A stretch of DNA of 64,000 nt from Zhengitettix transpicula. Its lineage: Eukaryota > Arthropoda > Insecta > Orthoptera > Tetrigidae. A program made the position numbers and the translations under genes. The notes under the pieces are model-generated. The model worked only from the letters and a program-made list of their open reading frames with translations, searched no databases and was not told where the DNA came from. The first letter of the stretch is position 1. Each line of letters begins with the position of its first letter. The stretch is taken from NCBI GenBank assembly GCA_037074705.1, contig CM073595.1, positions 26,317,501 through 26,381,500 of the forward strand, read 5' to 3'. Of this stretch, positions 47,480 through 59,275 are shown piece after piece.

Positions 47480-49685
47480 ACTTCCTGGAAACATTATTAA
47501 GAAACACTTCAAAAATTCAAAAAATAACCACGAACATTTTCTATTCAGGCATTAATTAAGATTTTTGGAAAAAATAGTATTTATACATAATCTTAATATT
47601 ATGAGGTAAATAGTTTACATTATCTATTATTATTCTTTTGTTATTTAAATAAATGAATGAAAATATTATAAATTATTATTATGAACAAGAAAGCTTAAGC
47701 TTAATCTGAGACTATATTACTTAATGTATCCAATTGTATTATTTTCATAAATTTTCTCACGATAATTTAATAGAAATAAAATACTAAATACGTTAGCTTA
47801 TTAAACATGATTCGTATGCAAATTAAGTTATTGATTATAGGCCCAAATCAATGTAAAATGTACGACTCTTTCCACATCCTTGAAGTATTATTTATCTTTA
47901 TATAACAGACAAAAAGAATGATATCGAAATATATTTTTTGAGTTAATACATTTTTTCACTTAGTTTTGGTTTTAATCTTTTTGTGATCCAAGGCAGAAAC
48001 AGTCCAGGGAAGAAAATGGCAGTTAAACACAATGTTAAATCATAATAATTGTTAAGAAACAAATGCTTGAGCAGTAATAACCAACCAGGTGAGACCTGTA
48101 AATGAAATCAATTTTTGGAGGCTATTCAAACGGATGACATCCATTGGATTTGATCCGTTCAGAGCGATAGTTAGCAGTTTCTAGACGATCTGACTTTCAT
48201 GAATTTATTTTTTATCGACGCACAGAATTCTTCTTAGTTTATTAATTTTGTAAATAATTCGACTTTCTTGATTCCGTAGTCCCATTTGTGTAATATTTGC
48301 GTATATTTGTTACTAACTGAATATATCTTCTATGGTCGTATCAATTTGAATTTACACAAATCATCCTTGTGTTTTGGACTAGAATTAATTTTTGTAGGTA
48401 AAAAAGGTTGGTTTTAATATGAATTAAATTGTTTGTCTAATTTCAGATGATTTTTAATATTTGCAAATAAACTAGAGACGTGAACTCACCTTGTGAACAC
48501 AGTGCCGTAAATCGATTCACTGCGCTGAAGTCTTCCGGATATTGTATTGCAGCCTCTTAAGAACATTCCATCAAGAACAAAAACTTTCGCATTTTGTTCG
48601 TGCGAGCTATGTCAATCCCAGACTTCACAAAGCGGGCTTCAGACAAAATACAAGCCGATCAAATATTTACGATACTTACTCGACGGGAGAAACTTTGCCA
48701 TTTTCCTCCGGCGCTTATATTTGCGCCTCAAATGTTGGGAATTGTTCTTGATGACAGTTTTCGTACCTGAAATGCGTCGTTTCACGACAACACGCGCTTC
48801 AATTTGCAGAGACAGCAATTCGATGGCAGATTTTTGTGACGACTAGAGCTTGGATTTCTCTTCCGTTGTGCTCATCATTACGTCTTTAAAGCGCCAGTAG
48901 ATTACTCACCTCTACCGCGTGCCTCAAGGAACCTTGCATCGTCATCAAATTATTTAAGCATTTTCATGAGCCAGGGTCACATAAAGCAATACGGCAATGC
49001 ACTTTAGAAAAAAGTCTGACAAGGTTCACGAGGAGTTGCCCGACTACTCTGTTTCATGTCACGCTTTGAGTACGATTGATTTTAAAATTTGCGTTTATGT
49101 CAGTGATTTGAACATCGAAAACAAGCTGGTGCTATAAGATTTCCACACAATTATTTTCTTTCCAAATTATTAATTAAAACTGTTGAGGTGAGGAGACTCA
49201 ACCGTCATTTTTCCACGGCCATTTTGTACAACATATACCACTACGTTCTTATTCGACGTAATTAAAACAAGTCAAGAATGTTCTATTATATATTCGAAGT
49301 AGACTGTTTAAATAATACATAGACGGATAAAAATCAAATTTTCAGTCTCGAATTAATTCATGTAACAACTTGACAAAACATAGTTATGAGCCTCAAAATG
49401 CTGATGTATGTCTTTGTATTATATTAAGGGATTACAGAATATATTAATGTAATTATTTTTACATATTCGGTATGGAAGATTCTGTACGACTGGATTGACG
49501 ATCGAATAAAACCAAAATTTCAGTTTCGATTCAATAAATTATTTAATTTATTAAACACAATTATATAAGACTTCAAATATACGTTTATTCATCTGTATGT
49601 CCTTATATTTTTATTATTGTTGTTCGATGGGTCACTGAACACTAAAGGATAACACTATTATTTAATCCATTAAAGCAATTATTTT
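47480..49685. other. Unassigned DNA; weak exon-like signal
   Basis: No element ends seen. On the minus strand 48566-48490 could encode MFLRGCNTISGRLQRSE... up to a donor AAG|GTGAGT; unsupported otherwise. Confidence 0.35.
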
Positions 49686-49689
49686 TTTT

Positions 49690-50503
49690 ACGCACGAGGA
49701 ATGTTCAGTAAGTAAATGTTCTGTGACCATATCGGCCTTTTTTTTTTGAGGGTTGGAAAGGTAGAAGGGGATCTCCTGACAGCTCGAGCATCGCAGAAGC
49801 ACGGTAGTGCGTAAACTCGCGTCGTAGTGTCCAGTTGCGTGAAAGATGTCGGTAAGAAATCCACGTTCTGTGATCCGATTCCGAATCGCGGAATTTTCTG
49901 AGCTCTATTGTGACTGAAGATGAAACTTGTGCGGCTCATTACACGCGTGAGTCAAAAAGACAGTCGTCACAGTGGCGTCACACCAATGCCCCGTCTGTCA
50001 AAAAATTCCAAACCACAATTTCTGGCAAAAAAAATCATGGCGTCAGTGTTTTGGTCGCATTTCTGCCATCAATTCTCAAAGATATTGTGAGATCCTGAAA
50101 AACTCAAGAGGTGCATTCAAAACGAAAGGAGGGGAATACTGACGAGAGGAGTGTTCTTGTTGCACGAGTACGCCCCGTTCTCACACAGACTTAGCCACCA
50201 AGGCGATATTGGACTCATTTGATTGGGATGTTTTGAACCACCCTCACTTGGCACTGATGGGAGGAATTTAATTTTCAGCTGACCAGCAGGTGCAGAAAGA
50301 GGTTCTAAGATGGGGGAAGGGGTGACGGGAGAGTTCGTCGAGGAGGGCATAAAGAAGCTCACCATATGTTTTCAACGGGATGGCGGTTATGTGGAAAAAT
50401 AGTCAACAAGTGTATCAACAATATCCTGTAATTTTTTTCAAATACAGTTTTTCTAAAAAATCAAAAAAAATTACTAAAATTAATTTATGAACATGCCTCG
50501 TAT
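49690..50503 (+). mobile_element. Internally deleted mariner with TIRs
   Basis: Inverted termini pair ACGAGGAATGTTCAGTAAGT (left) with ACGAGGCATGTTCATAAAT (right, opposite strand), next to TA. At ~815 bp it is about two-thirds of normal length. The 5' UTR-like part (49740-49900) runs straight into the middle of the transposase (VTEDETCAAHYTRESKRQSS, QWRHTNAPSVKKF), so the helix-turn-helix half is deleted. Later fragments (FDWDVLNHP) carry stops and frameshifts. Confidence 0.75.
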
Positions 50504-51131
50504 TTTATATAGGAAATCTAAGTGTGGATTAACGATCTTATGAAACTAAATTTTAATTCTCGTACTAATTTATTTAACGAATTAATTAATTTATTATTCA
50601 CAATTATATGACAGTTAAACGGTTTTTTTCATCTGAATGTATTATTATTATGAGAATATGGGTTAGCCGATACTAAGGGATAATAGTATTAATTAATTTA
50701 TTAAAGCAATAATTTTTTATATGCTTCTGTACATGTGGATTAGCGATCGAAAAAAGCACGAATTAACGGTGTCTTCAAATCGTGATGCTTTACTTTGTAG
50801 GTCAACGGTCTGTAACTATAATACAGCGAGCGTATCAGCGTTGGGGATACTGGATACCAATCAACGATAAGACGTATGATTGGTTGGCCTCAGAGTTAGA
50901 ATTCATGAAGTGAGATTCCATGAATGAAACACAACATTCATCTTGTAGCGAAAGGAGTGTTGGGAGATGAGTCTCCCAGCAATCAGTCGGACGCAAGTTG
51001 AGAAAAATTCATATGCATTCAGGTGAAATAACTGAAGGTACCAGATGATCCGAAGGATACTAAAATTTTCGTTTACACTTTAAGTACAACTATTATAATA
51101 TCTTATACAATAAAGACTTTGTCAAAAGATG

Positions 51132-51171
<40 letters not shown>

Positions 51172-51174
<3 letters not shown>

Positions 51175-52273
51175 AATACTAATTAAGAAGGCCATTAATT
51201 GTTTAAATTACAATGTTTTGTTTGGCGGCACCGATCTCAAAGAACGGACTGATGGCGGTCTCTTATTGATGTTAAATTAGGGCGACCATGGATTGTTGAT
51301 TTATAATATTTTGAGTGACGGCGGGCTCTTTGTGGCCGAGATTCGTGGGAAATGCGAGCGTGGGAACTGTAAGAGCAAGCACGGAAGGTGGAGCCACTCC
51401 AGAGAAGCGAATAGTTGGTTGGGTGCCAGATCTCTAGGGAGAAGGATGTCTTAAAGCAGATCGCCAGATTCTGGTGGAGAAAGAGTTGATCAGCAGAGTT
51501 TAATAGGAGACATCGACTTGCCGTTGGGCCGATGATAGGCAAAAATATAGCAACATAGAGTTGAAGACTGGTTTTAAACATAAATTAGAGTACAGTTCAG
51601 CGGCGACTGTATAGTTTGAAGAACTCTGCAGCAGATAAAATAACTCTGCCGTTTTGTTCGTTGTGGTATATGAAACATTTAATAACCTAAGGGCAAAATA
51701 TCTCATGATCTATTCATTGTTATGAACACTGTAACACTGACCGGTTTCCCTGTTAACACATCATGGGTGCCTGCGGGCGATAGTGACTGATTGACTGGTG
51801 GCTGCGGGCGAAACAGCGGTTGTCCATAGGCGAGGAGACTGGAGTCTGGAGTTCCGAAAGGACTGAAGAGTGTGTGTTTGTGAAAGTGAATGTGCAATTT
51901 TATGCACATACTGACCTTTGTGTGAAGTGTGTTCCCAAGCTTTGAAATCATTAAGTCTGGTTTCAAAAGGACAGTTGTAAGTACGAACTAAAATAATAAA
52001 TGTTTGTAAACAGTAATTAAACGTATAGTTAGATTTCGTTTCTTTTCATTTCATATTCAGTGCGTTTCAAATTCTTTAATTGTAATCTTGATTTGTTTCT
52101 TACATATCAAACCCAGTAAAGACCCTGAGAATAAGAGTTATTTAGATTTATTTGTAAAATATAAAAGTTGTATTTTCTTTGAATGCTACAAATTCACAAA
52201 TTATAAAATTAAATAAATTTGTTTAATAATTAATAAATTTCATGTAATTAATTAATTAGTTAGTTTGTTTATT

Positions 52274-52276
<3 letters not shown>
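51172..52276. mobile_element. Solo LTR inside an (AT)n microsatellite
   Basis: A 1105-bp block with 7-bp inverted termini TGTAATA...TATTACA, flanked on both sides by (AT)n (51133-51171 and 52277-52309), giving an ATAT target duplication. The interior is moderately GC-rich at 51220-51970 (cggcaccgatctcaaagaac, gcctgcgggcgatagtgact). There is a polyadenylation-like aataataaatg near 51993. No second LTR or internal coding region. Preference for TATA-type targets suggests a Gypsy-group element. Confidence 0.7.
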
Positions 52277-52309
<33 letters not shown>

Positions 52310-52310
<1 letters not shown>

Positions 52311-54215
52311 CTGCAAATTGAGGTTACCTAACTATCTATGGAGGCAAACTATATTACCATTTTACTTTAGTTTATTGTGAATATGATTGATTTTACAATG
52401 CACTATCACGTCACTTCACTTCACTTAACCTATAATCATTAGACAGTTTAGATTGCGTCTAATTTTTCTTTTCGTTAGACGACTTTCCCCAAACACTCTA
52501 GCCGGTAAATTATTCCATTAATTTATTTCCTACTTAGGAATGAATTTTTCCTGAATGTCGTACATTTGGAGTCAAGTCCCTTCTTTAATTTTTTTCTTAA
52601 TCTATCGGTAAGAATTTCTCTGCCCTTTTCTGAATCCTTTCTAACGATTCTATCTGATTTTTTTCCATAGAGTTCCCCATTTTATTTACGTATTTGTGCT
52701 CTTTTTCTTTTTTTATCGATTACAGCGCCATCTGTGATCGAAATATCTTCAATCGTAGGTCAAATCAATGTAACCGTTTCTGGAGAATACTAATCGATAA
52801 TAAAAAATGTGGGTTTGCAGACAAGTATTTTACATTAATTCCCCTTCCCACATTGCCTGGATGTGGCGTATGGGGAATCAAATTTGGTATCAGTGGCTGA
52901 ATAAATTTCATTGTCCCTTTTTTTAGATTCATACAATATATTATGGCACATTTTTTAATTTAAATGTGACATCTTATTATTTATTTAGTTTATATTTCAG
53001 AGTTCAATTTTAATGATTGCGATAGAGAACTGACTAGCATAGACGGATTTTTTTAAATAATATTCTGTTCACGTAACAATGGAACGGTCCCTAGAACAGT
53101 TTGTGGAATTTGTAGAGTTTTTGCGTCGGAGCGTTTCACATACAATAAACTGATTAAAATACCAGGCGGCATACCGAACCTGGGATAATGAAGTACTTGG
53201 TTTACCATATACTGAACCGATTTTTAATTATGTTCTCTCTCACATCAGTGGGAGGACAAAATTCCGTGTCTCTGAATTCTCAGCTGATCGCTATTAATGG
53301 TTCGCTCTTCTGTACGTTTGAGAATGAAAATGCGCCATTCTGACAAAAGATATACAAAGACTGTATAAAACCACAGTTGACGTTTTATCCAATTTCTGTT
53401 TCATTTATTATTTCTAGTAAGGAAATTAACCAGTTAATTTCTATCTCGTAAGATTCTGGATTTGGAGGTCACGTGGCCAGTGTTCCCATGTTCCTTTACC
53501 ATAACCTCCATTATCCTTTGCCATTTTGGGCGAATAGAGAAGAAAGAATCCCTTGTCTTATATTTGGACTGCTTCATACATTCATTCTTGATCATTATTT
53601 TCGTTTGTAGTTTGCGATTAATTTAAACATAAAATGACCTGAGTTTTTACGGACTTAATAATATATATTCACATTATAATAGTTCAACTTTGTGTTATAC
53701 AATTAAATAATACAAATGTATTCTTATAAATTTGAAATATTATTATTTTAGTGTAGTAAAGTTAAAAAATTAAATATATAACGTTAGCTTTTGTATAGTA
53801 TTTTTTTTTAGAAAATATGAATAAATCAAAAAGCGTTTGTTGAATAGTAAAGCTCAAGATAATATGTGTGAATAAATTATAGAAAATATTAAAAATATTT
53901 ATCTTGCTCTGATTGCAAGGTTGAAAACTAAAAGGTTATTATTATAAATCTAACATCACTGCAATAAATGTACAAAATAATAAGCAATATTATTGTTGGC
54001 TTTTATGTTAATATCAGTGGTTTTGTTTACATCACTTGGATTGCGCTGCTCGAACTAATCTCAACTCTACACGATAGCAACAAGATAGCAACAAAGTTTT
54101 TCAGAAACGTTGCCTGGTATTTAACAGTTATAATTTTTAAAATATATCAAAATTAGATTGATAAAAGTAAAAAACAATATTAACAATTAGATTAACTTTT
54201 TATCATACTACTCTT
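52310..54215. other. AT-rich stretch without recognised features
   Basis: No recognisable protein, RNA or repeat. A decayed Penelope reverse transcriptase may be hidden just before 54218 but is unreadable. Confidence 0.5.
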
Positions 54216-54217
54216 CT

Positions 54218-54600
54218 TTGAAAACATACAATATAAACTTATTGACTTGTTTAATAATTATGGCATTCGGATTATTTTTTAAAACTTTCAATAATTTAAG
54301 TTTAGTTAATAATATTAAAGAAAACATTAACAATCTGGATAAACATAAGGTTATTTACAAAATTTACAAAATTAATTGCTTATATCACAATTCTTGTTAT
54401 ATTGGGCAAACGGAACGACGCCTACAATCAATTAATATACGGACAATTTGAAATTTAACGTCCAAAATTATTCAGTTGTGTCGAAACATGTTTATTTTTT
54501 AAAAACATAATTAATATTTGCACAACGTAAAGAGTTTAGATGTAGAATGTGCATATTATTCCAGATTGAATGAGCGGAATGATACATATTAGTATTAGTA
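54218..54600 (+). pseudogene. Penelope-like element GIY-YIG endonuclease fragment
   Basis: The open segment 54218-54451 contains FNNLSLVNNIKENINNLDK followed by VIYKIYKINCLYHNSCYIGQT and ERRL. This is the GIY-YIG nuclease at the C-terminus of Penelope-like retroelements: VIY for GIY, then C..H..C, YIGQT and a following basic residue. After a stop, NVKSLDVECAYYSRLNE near 54540 matches the conserved end of the same domain. The reverse transcriptase upstream is not readable. A hammerhead-like motif lies ~300 bp downstream on the same strand, as expected for this class. Confidence 0.7.
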
Positions 54601-54907
54601 AAAAATGACACCAGTACTTAAATTAATATAAAAGGTTTCTTATTATTGTAATCTATTTGTTGTATTATATAATATTTATGTCAAATATTATTTTAAAATT
54701 CAATAATACTCTTAACAGCTGCGTCCATAAGGCTTTTCGGCCGCAACGTGTGTACAAACCGCACGTTAGAAATTTATGTTAATCTATATTTTTATATAAT
54801 AAATTTTTAGAAAGACTCTATTAATTATATTTATACCTAATAGTATTAAACATTATCATATGTGTAAGAATTTGTTTTCTTAAATTTTTTTTAGAAACCT
54901 AAATTTA

Positions 54908-54945
54908 ATTGATGCTGTATCCCAGTTAGGAATGAAACGTTGTGT
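54908..54945 (+). ncRNA. Degenerate hammerhead-ribozyme-like motif (Penelope-type)
   Basis: The sequence ttgatgctgtatcccagtta then ggaatgaaacg has the layout CUGANGA-stem II-GAAAC, with a TCC...GGA stem, but the first core base is U instead of C and two extra bases sit before stem II. Penelope-like elements normally carry type-I hammerheads, and this one lies downstream of a Penelope endonuclease in the same orientation. It is unlikely to cleave. Confidence 0.45.
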
Positions 54946-55244
54946 TTGGTAAATATTGTACTGTCAGTTTGATAATTTTTTTCTGAGCAATAGGTTGGTG
55001 TTTCTTACATTTGTTGTGTGGTATTTGTCTTTCTCGCCTAATTTTGCCTGGTGTGGGTTTATAATTATTTAAATTTAATGAATTATATATTATCAATCAA
55101 TCTTTGTCTTATTTTATATTAATTTCAGTTTTTCCCTCAAGTAGTGAAGTGTGTAAAAATTAAAATCGTTCTATTTTGCTAGTTAGTGATCCATTTGTAC
55201 CTGAATGATTTGAGAAAACCAAGGGATGCCCAAATAAGGATGGC

Positions 55245-55310
55245 AGGATATGAATTAGAAGCCCATTCACAAGTCCTGCGGCTAACCGCTGCACCGCATT
55301 AATACATTAT
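55245..55310 (-). repeat. tRNA-like SINE head
   Basis: On the minus strand GGTGCAGCGGTTAGCC (55296-55281) is an A-box match, followed by GCAGGACTTGTGAATGGG and a weakened B box (CTTCTAATTCATATCC). It is probably a SINE relic rather than a functional tRNA. Confidence 0.45.
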
Positions 55311-55889
55311 AATGAATAGTGAACGTAACGCTCGACATGTTTGTGAAACTCTGCGGTAAGTTTCATATGATCCTAAAACATTCTTTGGCATTGATTAGTT
55401 GAAAACTGCAGCAGCTAACGCGTACATTTTTTCCTTTAACTGGGAATAAGTTTTAACTTTCAGCCTTTTATTGACAGGCCGTATGGAAACTATATGTATG
55501 ATAAACACCTCTGGGATTTCAGTGCATGTAAAACGGAAAATTTCGCCCGACGAAAGGGCATGATAACTGGATTAACATTTAAATAGCACTCGGTTACAAT
55601 TTAAGTTATGTAGTTTAATTTTTTCTACATCAATACTTTATTTAGTGTGCGGTAAGATTTTTTTTAGCGAACAATACATGGTGTATTTACATTTTCTGAA
55701 GGCTGGTGATAATGAGAAGGACCAGATTTTTTTTGGAAGTCGTTAGAACGATCTGCTAAGGACGTGCCTGTTTTCTTGATCTGTAATTGTGACACTAACA
55801 ATGTACATGAACATTTCAATAAAACAGAAGCAGGAAAACTTAATACTGGGATTAAATTTATTCGTTTAATCAAAATAAAAATTTGATTA

Positions 55890-55965
55890 CTTACCGTAGT
55901 GCTCGACGAAAATCTTTGAACCGTGCCCTTGTAATTGTGGCTGAGCGAAAGAAAGAAATATTTAT
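55890..55965 (-). promoter_or_regulatory. Possible TATA promoter and first exon
   Basis: On the minus strand GTATAAATATTTC is followed about 26 nt later by an initiator-like CTCAGCC, then a short GC-richer segment ending CACTACG|GTAAGT at about 55893, a strong splice donor. This is the arrangement of a Pol II promoter with a ~50-nt first exon. No downstream exon on the minus strand was identified, so it could be chance or part of a retroelement. Confidence 0.3.
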
Positions 55966-56285
55966 ACGGTATCCGAGAGGATCTTTGGCTCGCTTTAAAT
56001 CGTACCACAATGTGGAAAAGTGACGTAACTCTGGCATTATGTAAGTGGATCACTGATTCGGCCAAGTTTTGGCTTTCACTGACAGAGCTGCGCAACGTTT
56101 AGAAAGCAGACATCGAGCAGAGTTAATTCGTGCGGGGTTGTGGGAAGGGTGAAAAACGCAGAAGTCCAAGCAAAGATAAAAGCGACTCAACAACGCGACC
56201 TTAATGTGACAATCACGTAATAACGACTAGTTAAAGGTTTTGTGACAAATCTTATAAATACAAATGAGTGTATGTGTGTATGTAT

Positions 56286-57412
56286 TGTAATAATCAAATA
56301 ATAAGGTCGTTTAATTTATTTTTAGTTTAAAGTATTTGCCTCTCGTTGAAGCGCCATTTATGTAATAATTAAATGGAAGGCGTTAATTAAATGAAATAAT
56401 AATCAAAAATTAACAAACAAAAATATTTATTTATTTTGTGGCAATAAAAGTTAATTACAAACACAAAATTTGAGATCTGGTTCTCTCAGGGCCTCTACTG
56501 GGTTTGATAATGGACACAAAAAAATGATTTAAAATCTTATTACGAAAACAGTTCACAACTTACCTAAAACAATATGTCAATAGAATGAAAGAAATTAAAA
56601 AGTAAAGAAATTAAGTTTGATTGACAATTAAAAAGAGAACGAAATCTGACTTTATCCTTTAAATAGCGTTTACAATTAATCATTAGTTTTGGTTTTGTTA
56701 CTTACATACTGTCCAGCTGGTACCAGCATTCCTTTTGGTTTCAGAAAATTATACACTGATTCTAAATGTCGACTCACAGATTTTACACTATTGAAGTCAA
56801 AATTGATAGGCTCCCAGGAACTCGGATGATCCTCCTGAATGTCAGTCATCTGATGTCTGCTTGCCTTACAGGAATCCTATGATTCGTAGATTTATTAGGC
56901 TTTTATTGATTTGGACTTAAACTGCAACGTATCTCCTTGAAGATTTATTTTAACTGTTTATTCTTTCGGAGCGAACTAACTTTTCTTTAGTTCGTTGCTG
57001 TAGACTTAAACTGTCAACTTTACTATTCCGGGATGGCTGTAGACGTAAACTGCTGACTTCCTTTCCTGGCTGGCTATAGACGTAAACTGCTTTTACTTAG
57101 CGATATTTACGATGTAATACTTCCGTGAATGTTTTTACTTTTTCTTAAATTCACAACTTTGTTTAATAATACATTAACGACGGCTATTGTCTGCTCTAGT
57201 ATTATTTGTTTCGTCCTCTGAAATGTCCCGCCACCAACTGACTCCTAGTGCTCTCGAGTTTTAGCGCGAATACGCCATTTTTGACTTTTCGACTAAGCAA
57301 GTCAGCTCGCTTTTCCATTGTCGCTTTGTTCGATCAGACCGCTATTATGGATTTATCAAACAATTCAAATTTTATGTCCAAACAATTCATGGCCTAATTA
57401 ATTGGCATTACA
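56286..57412. mobile_element. Solo LTR nested in element F
   Basis: An 1127-bp block bounded by TGTAATA and CATTACA, with a perfect 4-bp target duplication GTAT (56282-56285 and 57413-57416). No second LTR, primer site or coding region is present, so it reads as a solo LTR left by recombination. It contains a degenerate triple repeat of about 37 bp (gctgtagac.taaactg near 56997, 57034 and 57070). Family (Gypsy-like or BEL-like) cannot be told from the LTR alone. Confidence 0.7.
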
Positions 57413-57421
57413 GTATGTATG

Positions 57422-59275
57422 CTTTTTTCCCCCGAGGGATACTGTGGAAATCTTCGAAAGACGAGGAGGAGGGTGCGCACTCCTCAACGGTGCCGGATTT
57501 TTACCGGCTAAAACCACAAACCCTTTGCTCCTGACATTTATCCACCCTGGAACTACTTGCGTATAACTTCAGGGTGGTGTCTTTTGCACTATGATCTCCG
57601 ATTATTTTTTATTTAATATTAGTCTCCATTATTAGCGTCCATTATTTCCTTTGCGTAATTTTCTATATGTTTCCAACAGTCCTCCGATTTTAGAAGGAGT
57701 TTACTCAGGTTTTCTAATTTGTCTCGTTGTATACTCCATGCGTCGCAGTGGAATACTGTATGTTCCACGTCGTCCTTCGGAATCTCGCAGTAATTGCATT
57801 TTTCGTCTTCGGTATTTTCGAATGTATATAAATATGATTTGAAACAGCCGTGTCCGGTTAGCACCTGGGTGCCCCGTGTTTCCTATTGACCCATGGTGCG
57901 ACATTATGTATTAATCTGCCTGTCTCTTCCGAGTCCCACAAGCGTTGCCAGCGCACCATGAAATTCCTTCGCGCCTCTACCTTTATTTTCTCCCGAGCCG
58001 TCTTGGAATCTGCTTTCTTATCCTTTATTTCGCGGTGTACTTCTTGCCGTTCCCTAACTAATAACTCGATCGGTGGTACGCTGGCTATGACTAGAACTGC
58101 ACCTTTTGAGATAGTTTCATATGCCGATGTTATTCTGAGTGCAGCTTTTCTTTGGACAGATTCGAGCTTTTGTTTACCTGGTCTGTTCATTTTCATAGCG
58201 TCGGCCCAAACAGGAGATGCATATAGAATCTTTGAGTGGGTGACACTCATTAGTAATTTTCTCTTCATTTCCCCTGGCCCCCTAATATTTGGCATGATGC
58301 GCGCTAGTGCTGCTACTGTTTTTTCTGTACTTTCGGCTGTTTGTGCCATGTGTGCCTTAAAGTTAAGATTTTTGTCTATTTGTATCCAGAGGTACCGGAT
58401 GTTGTTCATGTAGGGTATCTCTTTGTCTCCATATTTGAAGACGGGTTTCCTGTAGGATCTTTTCTCTGTTACTAGTAGGGCTTCTGTCTTGTTCACCGCT
58501 AAATCTAGCCCTTTTGCATGTAGCCATCTTTTAATCCTCTGCAGAGCGTCGTTCACCCGTATTTCCTAAATTTCAGTTGATTCCGCTGAAGACACTACAA
58601 TTGCGTCGTCCGCGAACCCTACCGTTGTAACTGATTCTGGGAGACGTATATTTAGGAGGCCGTCGTACAGGACGTTCCACTGCATGGGCCCTATTCTGGA
58701 TCCTTGTGGTCCTCCGCAGGTCATGTTCTACACCAGTGTGTCGCTGTCTGTTTTAATTCTGATTGTTCTACAATTGAAGTAGCCAATGATTAACGCGATC
58801 AGGTCTTCTGCCGTTCCCTTTTCCCTTAATGATTCTAATATGTGTCTCCATTGAGCTCTGTTAAAAGCGTTTTTTATGTCTACAGCTATAAGGGCACAGT
58901 AGCCTTGCATTCCTTATATTCCGCCTTTTGCCTTCCGGGCTGTTTCTACAACCAGCTGTATGGCGTCCGTTGTTGATTTGTTCTTCCTGAAGCCGTACTG
59001 TCGTTCGGAGATCTTATTTTCACTTTCGAGCCACGGTTGGATCCTCTCCAGGATTAAGGCTTCCAGGACCTTCTCCATAATGTCCATGAGGCAAATTGGG
59101 CTGTAAGACGATGGACTATCCAGTGGCTTGTTTCCCTTCCTTAGAAGTTTTGCTTCTTACACTCCTGCAGAAAAATTTTCTCTTTCAGGCAAAGATTGTA
59201 CGCCTTCAGCAAAAGCTGTACACCTCAATCGTCACTTTCAGTACCTCATTCGGGATACCACCGGGGCCCAGTGCC
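57422..59275 (-). mobile_element. 5'-truncated R1-like LINE nested in element F
   Basis: A minus-strand non-LTR retrotransposon copy, flanked by a 6-bp target duplication TGTATG (57416-57421 and 59276-59281). The low-coordinate end has a short oligo-A (oligo-T on the plus strand) and a GC-rich 3'UTR (agccggtaaaaatccggcac). The high-coordinate end breaks inside the RT domain (QALGPGGIPNEVLK), the usual result of incomplete target-primed reverse transcription. The 5' half with the endonuclease is absent. Confidence 0.8.
57619..59275 (-). pseudogene. R1-like reverse transcriptase, broken
   Basis: This is the enzyme that copies the LINE RNA into DNA at a nick. In order on the minus strand I see GIPNEVLK, MEKVLEALILERIQPW, QYGFRKNKSTTDA, ALIAVDIKNAFNRAQW (first catalytic Asp), GGPQGSRIGPMQWN and the catalytic box GFADDAIVVSSA (FADD at 58616-58605). 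A thumb/C-terminal region follows (HSKILYASPVWADAMK, VQRKAALRITSAYET). It ends with a CCHC finger CNYCEIPKDDVEHTVFHC and a stop near 57619. Stops interrupt it after KGGI, DTLV and STEI, and frameshifts occur near 59100 and 57880. The catalytic box is intact but the frame is not, so it is dead. The finger and RT style fit the R1 group. Confidence 0.8.

Noticed and set aside
48547..48846. 99-codon plus-strand ORF, and a minus-strand exon candidate 48566-48490
   Set aside because: No family match; a single GTGAGT donor is not enough to call an exon.
50117..50365. 82-codon minus-strand ORF
   Set aside because: Antisense to the mariner transposase remnant on the plus strand.
55664..56095. 143-codon minus-strand ORF
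   Set aside because: No recognisable domain; it runs through a strong splice donor near 55893, so the long frame looks incidental.
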